Positions 8,320-15,903 of a DNA stretch of 44,453 nucleotides are shown here, piece by piece. The translations under genes were made by a program, and so were the position numbers. Numbering within the stretch: position 1 is the stretch's first letter; every line of letters starts with the position of its first letter. The DNA is from Gammaproteobacteria bacterium (GTDB lineage: Bacteria > Pseudomonadota > Gammaproteobacteria > Pseudomonadales > Azotimanducaceae). The notes below the pieces were generated by a model, which searched no databases, was not told where the DNA came from, and saw nothing but the letters and a program-made list of their open reading frames with translations. The stretch spans positions 1 to 44,453 of the forward strand of contig DTZW01000035.1 in assembly GCA_012961165.1 (NCBI GenBank), in the 5' to 3' direction.

Positions 8320-8841
8320 ATGACACAGGACAGGTTACACGCCGCTGCGGATAAGCTCGAGATCACTGACCTTTCATCAAACTACATGCGGGGCCTGGAT
8401 CGCCTGGATGGAGAACTGGAACGTTCAGTGTTCTGGGACGATGCGTTTTGCAGCTATGGCATTTACGAGGGCGGACCCGATGGTTTTATTGAATATTGCC
8501 AGACCGGTCTTGCCACTCACCTGTCCAACCATCATTTCATTGGCCAGGTGAACATCGAGTTACAGGGTGAAGAAGCGTTTGGTGAGGTTTACTACCAGGC
8601 GTTTCACCGTGTGAAAAACGAAGCAGGCGAACAACGCGACCTGTTTATCAGTGGACGTTATGTTGATCGGTATGAACGCCGAGATGGTATCTGGAAAATC
8701 GCATACCGGAGCGAACTGGTCGACTGGGTTCGCGAAGAGGCCGCAGCAGATGCATGGTTTAGTGGGTCGAAGATGATAATCGGGGCGCGCAAGCCAAATG
8801 ACCCGCTGTACGACAGGGCTACAATGAGGAAAGCATCCTGA
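8320..8841 (+). CDS. SnoaL-like / NTF2-like small protein
   Basis: A 173-residue protein with the SnoaL_4-like pattern: an N-terminal helix (ADKLEITDLSSNYMRGLDRLD), a wall-forming helix, and a long curved sheet including THLSNHHFIGQVNIEL, GEVYYQAFHRV and GRYVDRYERRDGIWKIAYR. In this fold a His-Asp pair in the cone often serves acid-base chemistry (dehydratase, isomerase or cyclase). Many members beside Rieske, SDR and P450 genes are of unknown role in aromatic or polycyclic degradation. The ATG lies 2 bases after the dehydrogenase stop, so the two are translationally coupled. Confidence 0.75.
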   Translation: MTQDRLHAAADKLEITDLSSNYMRGLDRLDGELERSVFWDDAFCSYGIYEGGPDGFIEYCQTGLATHLSNHHFIGQVNIELQGEEAFGEVYYQAFHRVKNEAGEQRDLFISGRYVDRYERRDGIWKIAYRSELVDWVREEAAADAWFSGSKMIIGARKPNDPLYDRATMRKAS

Positions 8842-8842
8842 T

Positions 8843-9256
8843 ATGAAATCGGGCATCGACGCATCTCTCAGACAGAAGTACCTGGATACAGACTACATCA
8901 TCTCAGACGACCCGCCCCTGCTCATGAAAATCGGTGAGCAGAGCGATGATCTCAGGGTGTTGCTCGGCAGCATGGGCGTTGAATCAGCAGCGTTTATCAC
9001 TGCATGGAACCCCCGTAGTGAACAGCTCACCGATGATGAGAATGATGATCGCCAGGGCATGCTGTTAACCGATATCGAAAAAATACGACTGAACTACCTG
9101 GTCGGCTATGGTCAGCTCGATGACTGGCAAGAGTATAGTTATCTTGTGCTGGGTATCGACAAAGATCAGGCAACTGCGATGGCAACGCGCTTTGAGCAGA
9201 ATGGCTATGTCTGGATCGGACCCGCTGGTATTCCGGAACTCATCACTACGGTTTAG
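8843..9256 (+). CDS. DUF3293 domain protein
   Basis: A 137-residue protein whose core (FITAWNPRSEQLTDDEND, a charged helix, then YLVLGIDKDQATAMATRFEQNGYVWIGPAG) matches the DUF3293 pattern found in many proteobacteria. No catalytic motif, signal peptide or membrane segment is visible. Its ATG is one base after the SnoaL-like stop, so it is probably the last gene of the dehydrogenase operon, but it may be a passenger because DUF3293 genes occur in many contexts. Function unknown. Confidence 0.7.
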   Translation: MKSGIDASLRQKYLDTDYIISDDPPLLMKIGEQSDDLRVLLGSMGVESAAFITAWNPRSEQLTDDENDDRQGMLLTDIEKIRLNYLVGYGQLDDWQEYSYLVLGIDKDQATAMATRFEQNGYVWIGPAGIPELITTV

Positions 9257-9293
9257 ACCCCCGGCGCAAGCTACCTGAAAGCTGCAAACCGGA

Positions 9294-10040
9294 TCATCCC
9301 CGGCCAATAAACGGCATTTTCGTGGCCATAATGGTCATGAACTGCACATTGGTTTCGAGCGGGAACTCCGCCATCTGCACGATCGAATCAGCCACATGTT
9401 GAACATCCATGGTTGGCTCCGGTCTGCTAGTACCATCGGCTTGAGGCACGCCTTCAGCCATCCTCGCAGTAAGATCCGTTAAGGCATTACCGATATCAAT
9501 CTGACTGCAAACAATATTATAGGGGCGCCCATCCAGTGAAGTTGATCGGGTTAGCCCGGTCACTCCATGTTTACTAGCTGTATACGGTGCAGATAGCGGC
9601 CGTGGCACATGTGCAGAAATGGAACCGTTGTTAATAATCCTGCCACCCATTGGCGTTTGTTCTTTCATCATTCCAAAAGCCGCCTGGGTGCAAAGGAAGG
9701 TGCCGGTCAGGTTTACATTGATAACTCTTTGCCATTCCTCGAATGGGATTTCTTCAAAGGGTCTTGGCGGCGACCCTCCTCCGGCATTGTTAAACAAGAC
9801 ATCCAATCTTGCGAACTGATCTTTGAGGGTCTTAAACAGGTGCGCGACTGATTCCGGATCAGCTACATCAGATTCAACAATGAGTGTTTCATTGCTACAG
9901 GCTGATGCAACTTGCTCGAGTCTGCCCCGGCGCCTTCCTGCCAGCACCACGGAGTAACCTTTTGCTGAAAATGCAATGGCGCTAGCCTTTCCGATACCAG
10001 AACCCGCGCCGGTGACCAGCACTATTTTGTGTTGTTCCAA
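9294..10040 (-). CDS. Short-chain dehydrogenase/reductase
   Basis: A 248-residue classical SDR with the dinucleotide-binding TGAGSGIG near residue 10, NNAGG near 90, a catalytic Ser in the INNGSIS strand and YTASK for the Tyr-Lys pair. It should use NAD(P) to interconvert an alcohol and a carbonyl compound. The C-terminus ends in FIGRG. The start appears to be TTG, as no ATG precedes the first beta strand. It faces the catabolic run head-on and is divergent from the hydroxypyruvate isomerase-like gene, with about 74 bases between starts. Confidence 0.85.
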   Translation of the reverse strand: MEQHKIVLVTGAGSGIGKASAIAFSAKGYSVVLAGRRRGRLEQVASACSNETLIVESDVADPESVAHLFKTLKDQFARLDVLFNNAGGGSPPRPFEEIPFEEWQRVINVNLTGTFLCTQAAFGMMKEQTPMGGRIINNGSISAHVPRPLSAPYTASKHGVTGLTRSTSLDGRPYNIVCSQIDIGNALTDLTARMAEGVPQADGTSRPEPTMDVQHVADSIVQMAEFPLETNVQFMTIMATKMPFIGRG

Positions 10041-10114
10041 AGGTCAACGCCTCTCGATTGAAAGAACAAAATATTACAGGAAATTTACACGAAACCCGTG
10101 GTAACGTTTTAGGT

Positions 10115-10918
10115 ATGCCGAGATTCGCCGCAAACCTGACAACGATGTACCAGGAACTACCTTTTCCAGATCGCTTTGTGGCGGCCAGGGACTGCGGTTT
10201 TACTGCCGTGGAAATACTGTCCCCCTACCAGTACGACATCAGCGAGGTATCTGATTGGCTGGTTCAATCCGGCCTCGAAGCCATTCTGATCAATATTCCA
10301 CCCGGTGACGCTGGAGAAGTCGGCACCGCTGCTGTACCGGGACGGCAAGCGTTTTTTCAATCCTCATTCCAGAGTGCCCTGGACTATGCGACAGGCATGG
10401 GTGCCTCGATGATTCATGTACTGGCAGGCAGGGGTACCGACGAAACACCCCTTTCTGAAGGTCTTTTTGTCGACAACCTTCGGTGGGCCGCCGACCTCGC
10501 CGCACTTAAAGGTGTAAAGTTGCTTCTTGAACCACTAAACACACAGGATGTTCCGGGCTACCTGCACACCAGAACCGACCATACGGCTGAACTGATTCAC
10601 ACGCTAGACCGAGACAACATCAAAATGCAGTTCGACTTCTACCATATGCAGATTATGGAAGGGAATCTAGCGGCGGGTCTATGCCGTCATCTCGACATTA
10701 TCGGTCACGTTCAGTTCTCTAGCCTACCGGGAAGAAATGAACCCCAGTACGGGGAAGTGAACATACACCTTCTTGCGGATTACCTGGATGAGCTGGGTTA
10801 CGCGGGCTGGGTTGGCTGCGAATATGCGGCAAAGGCTGGAACAATCGAGGGACTCGGCTGGGGAAAAAGATATGGCCTGGGGAAAGGCGAAACAACCGGG
10901 CAAAATCCCGCAGGCTAG
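10115..10918 (+). CDS. Hydroxypyruvate isomerase-like sugar epimerase/isomerase
   Basis: A xylose isomerase-like TIM barrel of 267 residues. MPRFAANLTTMYQELPFPDRFVAARDCGFTAVEI and the later LLLEPLNTQDVPGYL and MQFDFYHMQIMEGNL match hydroxypyruvate isomerase (Hyi) and related 2-oxo-tetronate isomerases; the metal is held by the conserved Glu, Asp and His of these segments. It should interconvert hydroxypyruvate with tartronate semialdehyde, or an analogous ketose pair. The ATG at 10115 is chosen because it matches the family N-terminus; an in-frame TTG at 10058 would add 19 poorly conserved residues. The C-terminal tail, rich in Gly and Lys, is slightly longer than usual. Confidence 0.82.
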   Translation: MPRFAANLTTMYQELPFPDRFVAARDCGFTAVEILSPYQYDISEVSDWLVQSGLEAILINIPPGDAGEVGTAAVPGRQAFFQSSFQSALDYATGMGASMIHVLAGRGTDETPLSEGLFVDNLRWAADLAALKGVKLLLEPLNTQDVPGYLHTRTDHTAELIHTLDRDNIKMQFDFYHMQIMEGNLAAGLCRHLDIIGHVQFSSLPGRNEPQYGEVNIHLLADYLDELGYAGWVGCEYAAKAGTIEGLGWGKRYGLGKGETTGQNPAG

Positions 10919-10958
10919 GTCGCTCGGGATGACGCAGCTACTGCGCGTCCCGAAAAAC

Positions 10959-10987
10959 AATGCTTCCGGGGAAAATGCTTCCCGGAA
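10959..10987 (-). terminator. Hairpin, likely terminator of the MarR-GNAT gene
   Basis: TTCCGGG at 10964-10970 pairs with CCCGGAA at 10981-10987. Read on the minus strand, the stem lies just after the MarR-GNAT stop and is followed a few bases on by a run of five T, as in a Rho-independent terminator. A second, imperfect stem, CGGGA...TCCCG, spans about 10925-10952. Confidence 0.45.
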
Positions 10988-11000
10988 ATATATAATCAAG

Positions 11001-11954
11001 TCAAAGTGAGAGCTCCATATAGATATCCGCACGAGAATACACTGAAGGATCCGGAAACGGTTTTTCGGCAAACCCGAGTTTCCTGTAGAGACTAATGGCC
11101 GGCGTAAGCTTGCGGTTACTTTCCAGGACCAGCGCCTGGAAGCCTCTATCCCTCGCTCGGCCAATAATTGATTCGCCCAACAACAAACCTACCTGCTTTC
11201 CCCTCGACTGTTCTGAGACTGCCATTTTAGCGAGCTCCGCTCTTTCATCATCCAGGCGAATCAATGCACAGGTACCAATGACCTGCTCGCGACCCCGTGA
11301 CACTGCAAACAGAATCTCACCCCCCTGATCGATGATTTTTCCGGCAGGGTCATCCAACACCTGGCGATCTGCATCTTCCAACCTGAAGTAATGCTCAATC
11401 CAGGCGGTATTCAGCGATCGAAACGCGGCGGCATGGTCGGGGTTAAAGGCTCGTATCTCCACTTCTTCGTTATCTTTGCCCTGCTGGTCCCTAAACCGGC
11501 TGACAAAATCCTGTCTGGCAAAACTCTTTTCCAGGGCAGTTAACTGGCCGATGAAATCTCCCCCGCATTCATCTACTGCTGTTTGGAGCGCCTGCCTTAT
11601 GTCTCTCCATGTAGGCTCAAGCCCGTGGTACCGCTCACGCCCAGAGCTAGTAAGTGCTAACACACGCTTACGCTTGTCGTTTCTGTCGCGGTAAGGGGCA
11701 ACGAGGCGTACCTCGATTAATTCATTGGCAATCTTGTTGATGCCCGGATGAGACACGCCCAGACCTTTCGCCAGGCCGGTGATTGAAGTTGGCCCCTTCT
11801 TGTACAGATAGGAAAACACAGGAAACCATCGCGGTTCAAAACCCGGCTGAACCTCTTCATAGATCCTGCTCCCACCCTGCATCAGCGCATCGGCGAGTCG
11901 CTTCAGGCGACCGCCCAGCGCCAACGCGCCGAGTTCTTCCAATAGGTCATCCAT
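11001..11954 (-). CDS. MarR-type regulator fused to a GNAT acetyltransferase
   Basis: A 317-residue two-domain protein. Residues about 40-115 form a MarR winged helix (SITGLAKGLGVSHPGINKIANELIE, then the wing YRDRNDKRKRVLALT). Residues about 165-317 form a GNAT domain, with an acetyl-CoA binding loop in SRGKQVGLLLGE (250-261) and a C-terminal ISLYRKLGF segment. This fusion is known in proteobacteria and actinobacteria; its acetyl acceptor and ligand are mostly unknown. The start is ATG at 11954. A 36-bp palindrome centred 34 bp upstream is the probable operator, suggesting autoregulation and perhaps control of the divergent TauD-type dioxygenase. Confidence 0.88.
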   Translation of the reverse strand: MDDLLEELGALALGGRLKRLADALMQGGSRIYEEVQPGFEPRWFPVFSYLYKKGPTSITGLAKGLGVSHPGINKIANELIEVRLVAPYRDRNDKRKRVLALTSSGRERYHGLEPTWRDIRQALQTAVDECGGDFIGQLTALEKSFARQDFVSRFRDQQGKDNEEVEIRAFNPDHAAAFRSLNTAWIEHYFRLEDADRQVLDDPAGKIIDQGGEILFAVSRGREQVIGTCALIRLDDERAELAKMAVSEQSRGKQVGLLLGESIIGRARDRGFQALVLESNRKLTPAISLYRKLGFAEKPFPDPSVYSRADIYMELSL

Positions 11955-11970
11955 GGCAATATTTTAATAA

Positions 11971-12006
11971 GTAACTCATTACGTAATATATTACATTATA
12001 TGTTAC
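11971..12006. promoter_or_regulatory. 36-bp palindromic operator upstream of the MarR-GNAT gene
   Basis: An AT-rich dyad begins with GTAAC and ends with GTTAC. At its centre (11983-11994) is the perfect 12-bp palindrome GTAATATATTAC, and the outer arms are symmetric about the same centre, so 14 of 18 positions match. TTACGTAA at 11979-11986 is a second, overlapping palindrome. It lies 17 to 52 bp upstream of the regulator start, in the gap shared with the divergent dioxygenase. MarR proteins typically bind such sites. Confidence 0.65.
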
Positions 12007-12107
12007 ATAAAAAGATGATTGCAATACCTGACACCAGCACCATTCGGGTTTGTGCTATCCACGGCATCAGGGTACTGTAACTGTCTGAATATCAAGGACT
12101 TCACACC

Positions 12108-12950
12108 ATGATTATCCGTCCACTCACGGGGCTCATTGGAGCAGAGATCACTGGCCTGGACATGAAAAACCTGGATGAAGGGTCCTTCCAGGCGCTGGAT
12201 AATGCTTTTGCGCAGCATCTTGTTCTGTGCATTCGGGACCAATCTCTTACACCATCAGACTTGGTCGGCATCACTGATCGACTGGGTGGCCCTGGCGAGA
12301 CCCCCTACCTGACAGGCCTTGAGGAGTACCCGGATGTTGTGCCAGTTGTAAAGGAAGCCGACGAGAACTCACCACATACCTTTGGCGCCGGCTGGCACAC
12401 AGACTTCACTTTCCAGGTGAGACCACCTGCAAGGACCCTGCTTTACGCCGTAGATACCCCGGTTGCCGGGGGAGACACGCTGTACGCCAACATGTATGCG
12501 GCCTATGACGCACTCTCTGATGGTATGAAAGCAGCACTTAAATCGTTAAATGCTGTTCATAGTGCCACCCGATCCTATGGGCCCCAGGCGACACTCAAAA
12601 ACCATCTGGAACATATGACGATCACCAACGATGACCAGGAACCCGATACCCAGATACACCCGGTCATTTGCATGCACCCGGTGACCAAACGCCCTGCGCT
12701 TTGGATCAACCCAACCTATACCATCCGATTTGAAAACATGACGCAGGCAGAAAGTAAGCCCCTGCTCGATTATCTGAACCAGCTGATTGTCAGTCCCCAG
12801 TTCTGCTGTCGCGTAAGATGGCAACCCGGCACTCTGACTTTGTGGGATAACCGGTGCACGCAACATTGTGCTACTTCCGATTACCGGGGATATCGCCGGG
12901 AAATGTGGAGGACGACTGTCGCAGGTGAAACGCCAATCGCCTTCGCATAA
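12108..12950 (+). CDS. TauD/TfdA-family 2-oxoglutarate-dependent dioxygenase
   Basis: A 280-residue Fe(II)/2-oxoglutarate dioxygenase. The iron ligands are H97 and D99 in WHTDFT and H253 in LWDNRCTQHCA; the arginine that holds 2-oxoglutarate is in GYRREMWR (about 264). LTGLIGAEITGLDM at the N-terminus is typical of the taurine, 2,4-D and alkyl sulfate dioxygenase family. It should hydroxylate a substrate next to a sulfonate, ether or carboxylate group; the substrate is not shown. An AAGGAC precedes the ATG. It is divergent from the MarR-GNAT regulator, which may control it. Confidence 0.88.
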   Translation: MIIRPLTGLIGAEITGLDMKNLDEGSFQALDNAFAQHLVLCIRDQSLTPSDLVGITDRLGGPGETPYLTGLEEYPDVVPVVKEADENSPHTFGAGWHTDFTFQVRPPARTLLYAVDTPVAGGDTLYANMYAAYDALSDGMKAALKSLNAVHSATRSYGPQATLKNHLEHMTITNDDQEPDTQIHPVICMHPVTKRPALWINPTYTIRFENMTQAESKPLLDYLNQLIVSPQFCCRVRWQPGTLTLWDNRCTQHCATSDYRGYRREMWRTTVAGETPIAFA

Positions 12951-13038
12951 GATTGGCAACCATAAGAATCGACACCGAATTGTCAGATTCCTCTGCACAG
13001 AACGATGAGACACCACAACAAACACCTAGGATAGAGCT

Positions 13039-13839
13039 ATGAGAAGTAATCACGTTTTACAAGCCTGGCGCGCCAACCAACAGACCATCGGCGCATGGAT
13101 GTCCATCGACTCCAGCTACACAGCAGAGATCATGGCCCATGCGGGTTTCGATTGGCTCTGCCTGGATATGCAACATGGTCTGCTGGATTATATCGACGTT
13201 AAACACATGCTGACCGCTATCTCTACTTCTAACGCCATTCCATTTGTACGAGTCCCCTGGAACGAACCATACGAGATTATGAAGGTGCTGGATGCAGGCG
13301 CTTATGGAGTGATTATCCCGCTCGTTAACAATCGCGAGGAAGCAGAGCGAGCCGTTGCCGCCTGCAGATATCCACCGGACGGTATGCGCTCTTACGGACC
13401 CAATCGTGTAACATTTTATGCCGGTAAAGGTTATGCCCGGGCCGCTAATACCGAGATTGCGTGCATCGTGATGATTGAAACCGCCGAAGCACTAGAGAAC
13501 CTGGATGACATCATGTCAACGCCGGGCGTTGATGCGGTCTATATTGGACCGAGCGATCTGGCCTACGCCCTGGGCCTGCATCCTGCCGGTGACAACAACG
13601 ATCCCAAGCATGTCGCAACCGTCACCCATATTCTTGAAACCGCAAAGAAGCACGGCATCGCTGCGGGAATTCAAACAGGCTCGCTGGAATATACAAAGCG
13701 CTACCTGGACCAGGGGTTTCATATGGTTACCCTCGGATCTGACAGGGCCTTTATGGAACGACTCGCAAGACAGGAACTGCAGGCTGCAAGGGAAGGAACC
13801 GGGGCTGAGAAGATCGAGCCGGACGGGAATTTTTATTAA
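13039..13839 (+). CDS. HpcH/HpaI-family class II aldolase
   Basis: A 266-residue metal-dependent pyruvate aldolase. Visible marks are the catalytic His in CLDMQHG (H46), the pyruvate-binding Arg in VRVPW (R71), and metal ligands E147 (MIETAEAL) and D173 (GPSDLAYALG). RYPPDGMRSYGP is a family signature. Members cleave 4-hydroxy-2-oxoheptanedioate, 2-dehydro-3-deoxyglucarate or rhamnonate to pyruvate and an aldehyde. With a glucuronidase in the same window, cleavage of a sugar-acid product is possible, but the distance makes this only a suggestion. AGGATAGAGCT precedes the ATG. It follows the dioxygenase by 88 bases on the same strand. Confidence 0.88.
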   Translation: MRSNHVLQAWRANQQTIGAWMSIDSSYTAEIMAHAGFDWLCLDMQHGLLDYIDVKHMLTAISTSNAIPFVRVPWNEPYEIMKVLDAGAYGVIIPLVNNREEAERAVAACRYPPDGMRSYGPNRVTFYAGKGYARAANTEIACIVMIETAEALENLDDIMSTPGVDAVYIGPSDLAYALGLHPAGDNNDPKHVATVTHILETAKKHGIAAGIQTGSLEYTKRYLDQGFHMVTLGSDRAFMERLARQELQAAREGTGAEKIEPDGNFY

Positions 13840-14074
13840 CGGTCGTGTACCGGCATTGGTATCCCGCTTACCTGATTAGGGCCCAAACGGGCGTTATAAA
13901 GTAACGCTGACAGCCCCTCCTATTCGTTCGCCAGCAACTCGTCACCTCGACTAGCGCATCTAGCGTAGCATCCAAAAAGCTTGAGCTTCGCGAGCAGGAG
14001 GTTTCTCCACTACGGTCGAAACGACGGGCGGTGGTCGAAACAACGGGGGCTTTTTTATTGTGGCACGGGTCCGA
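13840..14074. other. Gene-free stretch with a 15-bp near-tandem repeat
   Basis: No convincing gene. GGTCGAAACGACGGG at 14014-14028 recurs as GGTCGAAACAACGGG at 14033-14047, a 19-base period, followed by a run of six T. It may serve as a terminator region for the aldolase and the facing small gene, though I see no clean hairpin. Confidence 0.45.
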
Positions 14075-14257
14075 CTACTTTTTCTTCTTGGGATTTTTAC
14101 GTTTGCGGCGCTGATTACGGGCGTCTTTAAACTTGTCTTTGCTCGCCGCCTTGAATGCACCCTGGACTTTTTTTAGCCTGGCTTCTTTTCTAGCAAGCAC
14201 ATGAGGGTTGCTGGCCTCCGAAAAAGAAACCACTTCACCGGCTTTTTCATCTGTCAT
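14075..14257 (-). CDS. Small, highly basic protein of unknown function
   Basis: About 60 residues from the ATG at 14257 (an upstream TTG at 14266 would add three). The N-terminus, MTDEKAGEVVSFSEASNP, is neutral to acidic; the rest is lysine- and arginine-rich and ends in KRKNPKKKK. It looks disordered or helical and suited to binding nucleic acid or ribosomes, but that is inference. No family is recognised with confidence. It is preceded by a 19-bp direct repeat. Confidence 0.5.
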   Translation of the reverse strand: MTDEKAGEVVSFSEASNPHVLARKEARLKKVQGAFKAASKDKFKDARNQRRKRKNPKKKK

Positions 14258-14267
14258 TTTTTGCAAT

Positions 14268-14327
14268 CCATAATCATTTTAGGACAAATTTTTATCACCT
14301 TTTACAACCCATAATCATTTTAGGACA
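14268..14327. repeat. 19-bp direct repeat upstream of the small basic gene
   Basis: CCATAATCATTTTAGGACA occurs exactly at 14268-14286 and again at 14309-14327, a 41-base period. The first copy ends about 10 bases from the likely start codon of the minus-strand small gene, so the pair sits in its leader or promoter. It could be a two-site operator or a recent local duplication. Confidence 0.7.
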
Positions 14328-14411
14328 GGTGTTTAGAACCCTGCTTTGAGTCGTGTTTAACCGTTAGAAATCCAACAACCCTATGCTACACTTCGCTCGA
14401 ATTTACCTGGC

Positions 14412-15245
14412 ATGAACACAGTGTTTAGATATCGCGCAGACCGACTTCCAATCTTTCTTATTTTGTCACTGACGTTGTTAGACTTACTAGTCTATTTTAC
14501 GGCAGACAATATTTGGCTGCTGCTGTCTTATTTTATTCTAACAATTATTCCTAAAGGGTGTATCTGCGCCTGGAACCATCATCACCAACACACCAAGACA
14601 TTCCATTGGACGCCGCTTAACAGGATTTTGGAACTCAGCTACGGACTGCACACCGGCGTGACAACGAACCAATGGTTACTGCATCACGTCTTAGGTCACC
14701 ATCACAACTACCTTGATCAGGGCATCGACGAAAGTCGCTGGCAAAGAGCAGATGGATCAAAAATGGGCGAACTGGAATATACCTTCGTAGTTGCAGCGAC
14801 AGCCTACCTACGAGCCTGGAAAGTAGGAAAGAAACATCCAAGGCATTTACGCACTCATTTAATCTACACCGGCCTGACAGTCGCCATTACAATACTGTTA
14901 GTCGTTGCCAACCCCATGCAGGGCTTTATGGTTTTCGTTCTTCCGATGCTTGCCGGACTGATGATCACGGCGTGGGCTACCTACGATCATCATGCGGGTC
15001 TGGTCTCGAAGGACGAGTTCAGCGCCTCTTACAACACAATGAACCCGGTCTACAATTTCGTCACAGGCAACCTTGGTTACCACACGGCGCATCATCACAA
15101 ACAGGGTGTTCACTGGTCCGAACTTCCTGCTTTACACCAGAAAATAGAACACCTGATACCAGCAGGCCTTTTCCGCACTTCCATGTGGGATCTGCTTAGC
15201 TACGTGCCAGGCCTTCGGGGATTTATCAGAATAAACTCAACCTAG
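14412..15245 (+). CDS. Membrane fatty acid desaturase
   Basis: A 277-residue integral membrane protein with four to five hydrophobic segments and the three histidine clusters of the di-iron desaturase/hydroxylase family: WNHHHQHT (about 54-61), HHVLGHHH (about 93-100) and HTAHHHKQGVHW (about 218-229). It should introduce a double bond or hydroxyl into an acyl chain or related lipid at the inner membrane, using ferredoxin or cytochrome electrons. The ribosome binding site is weak (ACCTGG). It stands alone between two minus-strand genes. Beta-carotene-type hydroxylases and alkane hydroxylases share the motifs, so the substrate is open. Confidence 0.85.
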   Translation: MNTVFRYRADRLPIFLILSLTLLDLLVYFTADNIWLLLSYFILTIIPKGCICAWNHHHQHTKTFHWTPLNRILELSYGLHTGVTTNQWLLHHVLGHHHNYLDQGIDESRWQRADGSKMGELEYTFVVAATAYLRAWKVGKKHPRHLRTHLIYTGLTVAITILLVVANPMQGFMVFVLPMLAGLMITAWATYDHHAGLVSKDEFSASYNTMNPVYNFVTGNLGYHTAHHHKQGVHWSELPALHQKIEHLIPAGLFRTSMWDLLSYVPGLRGFIRINST

Positions 15246-15256
15246 CTGGCTGCCCT

Positions 15257-15448
15257 TCAGGTTTCAGCAAAGACACTGATTTCAGGCTGGCCTTGCTGCA
15301 CTGCTAACACGCACACCATCATCGGACAACAGCAAACCTGGCAATCCTCGATATACTCCTGGTCTGCTGAAGGGTCTACCACCAGTTCGATCATTTCACC
15401 GCAATGTGGACAATAGGTCTTGTGAGTATCAAGGTACATGCCAGTCAT
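15257..15448 (-). CDS. CPXCG motif cysteine-rich small protein
   Basis: A 63-residue protein with a CPHCG zinc-knuckle near residue 13 and a second cluster, CQVCCCP, near residue 37, as in the CPXCG family of gammaproteobacteria. Probably a small zinc-binding domain; biochemical role unknown. Starts at 15448 or 15439 are possible. It faces the desaturase gene, with 11 bases between the stops. Confidence 0.8.
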   Translation of the reverse strand: MTGMYLDTHKTYCPHCGEMIELVVDPSADQEYIEDCQVCCCPMMVCVLAVQQGQPEISVFAET

Positions 15449-15498
15449 TATACCGGCGTATCAGTAAACACAACCTATAGGGCCAATGGAGCAAGTCA

Positions 15499-15903
15499 AT
15501 GAGTCAATTACGATCTGATGCCAACCACTGCTTCGTCTGTGGGCCCGGCAATCCAATCGGACTGAAGCTGGAATTCAGGCTTGAGGATGATATTTGCCAC
15601 AGCGAATTTACGCCTGGCGCGGATCATTGCGGCTACGACAGCGTGACACATGGCGGCATCGTGTTTAGTGCTCTCGATGACGTCATGGCGAACTGGCTCT
15701 TCCTTAAGGGTTTCAAGGCATTCACTGCCAAATGCGATATCCGATATCGAGACGCGCTCCCGATTGGCACCAATGTCCGCCTTGAAGGGCACTGCATGAA
15801 ACAAAAAGCGCGATTAACCCAGATGAAAGGCTTGATGATTCGGAACGACACCAACGAGGTCGTCGCCGAGACCGAAGCCGCTTTTATGATGATTCCTGAT
15901 TAG
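15499..15903 (+). CDS. PaaI-family hotdog thioesterase
   Basis: A 134-residue hotdog-fold protein. CFVCGPGNPIGLKLEF at the N-terminus and the catalytic helix region VTHGGIVFSALDDVM are typical of PaaI and YbdB-like thioesterases that hydrolyse aryl- or acyl-CoA. An FVCG motif at the start is common in the small subgroup of this family without known substrate. It overlaps the convergent transglycosylase by 4 bases at the stops. Confidence 0.85.
   Translation: MSQLRSDANHCFVCGPGNPIGLKLEFRLEDDICHSEFTPGADHCGYDSVTHGGIVFSALDDVMANWLFLKGFKAFTAKCDIRYRDALPIGTNVRLEGHCMKQKARLTQMKGLMIRNDTNEVVAETEAAFMMIPD

Noticed and set aside
680-9256. Secondary-metabolite biosynthetic cluster
   Set aside because: No polyketide, peptide or terpene synthase; the enzymes fit breakdown better.
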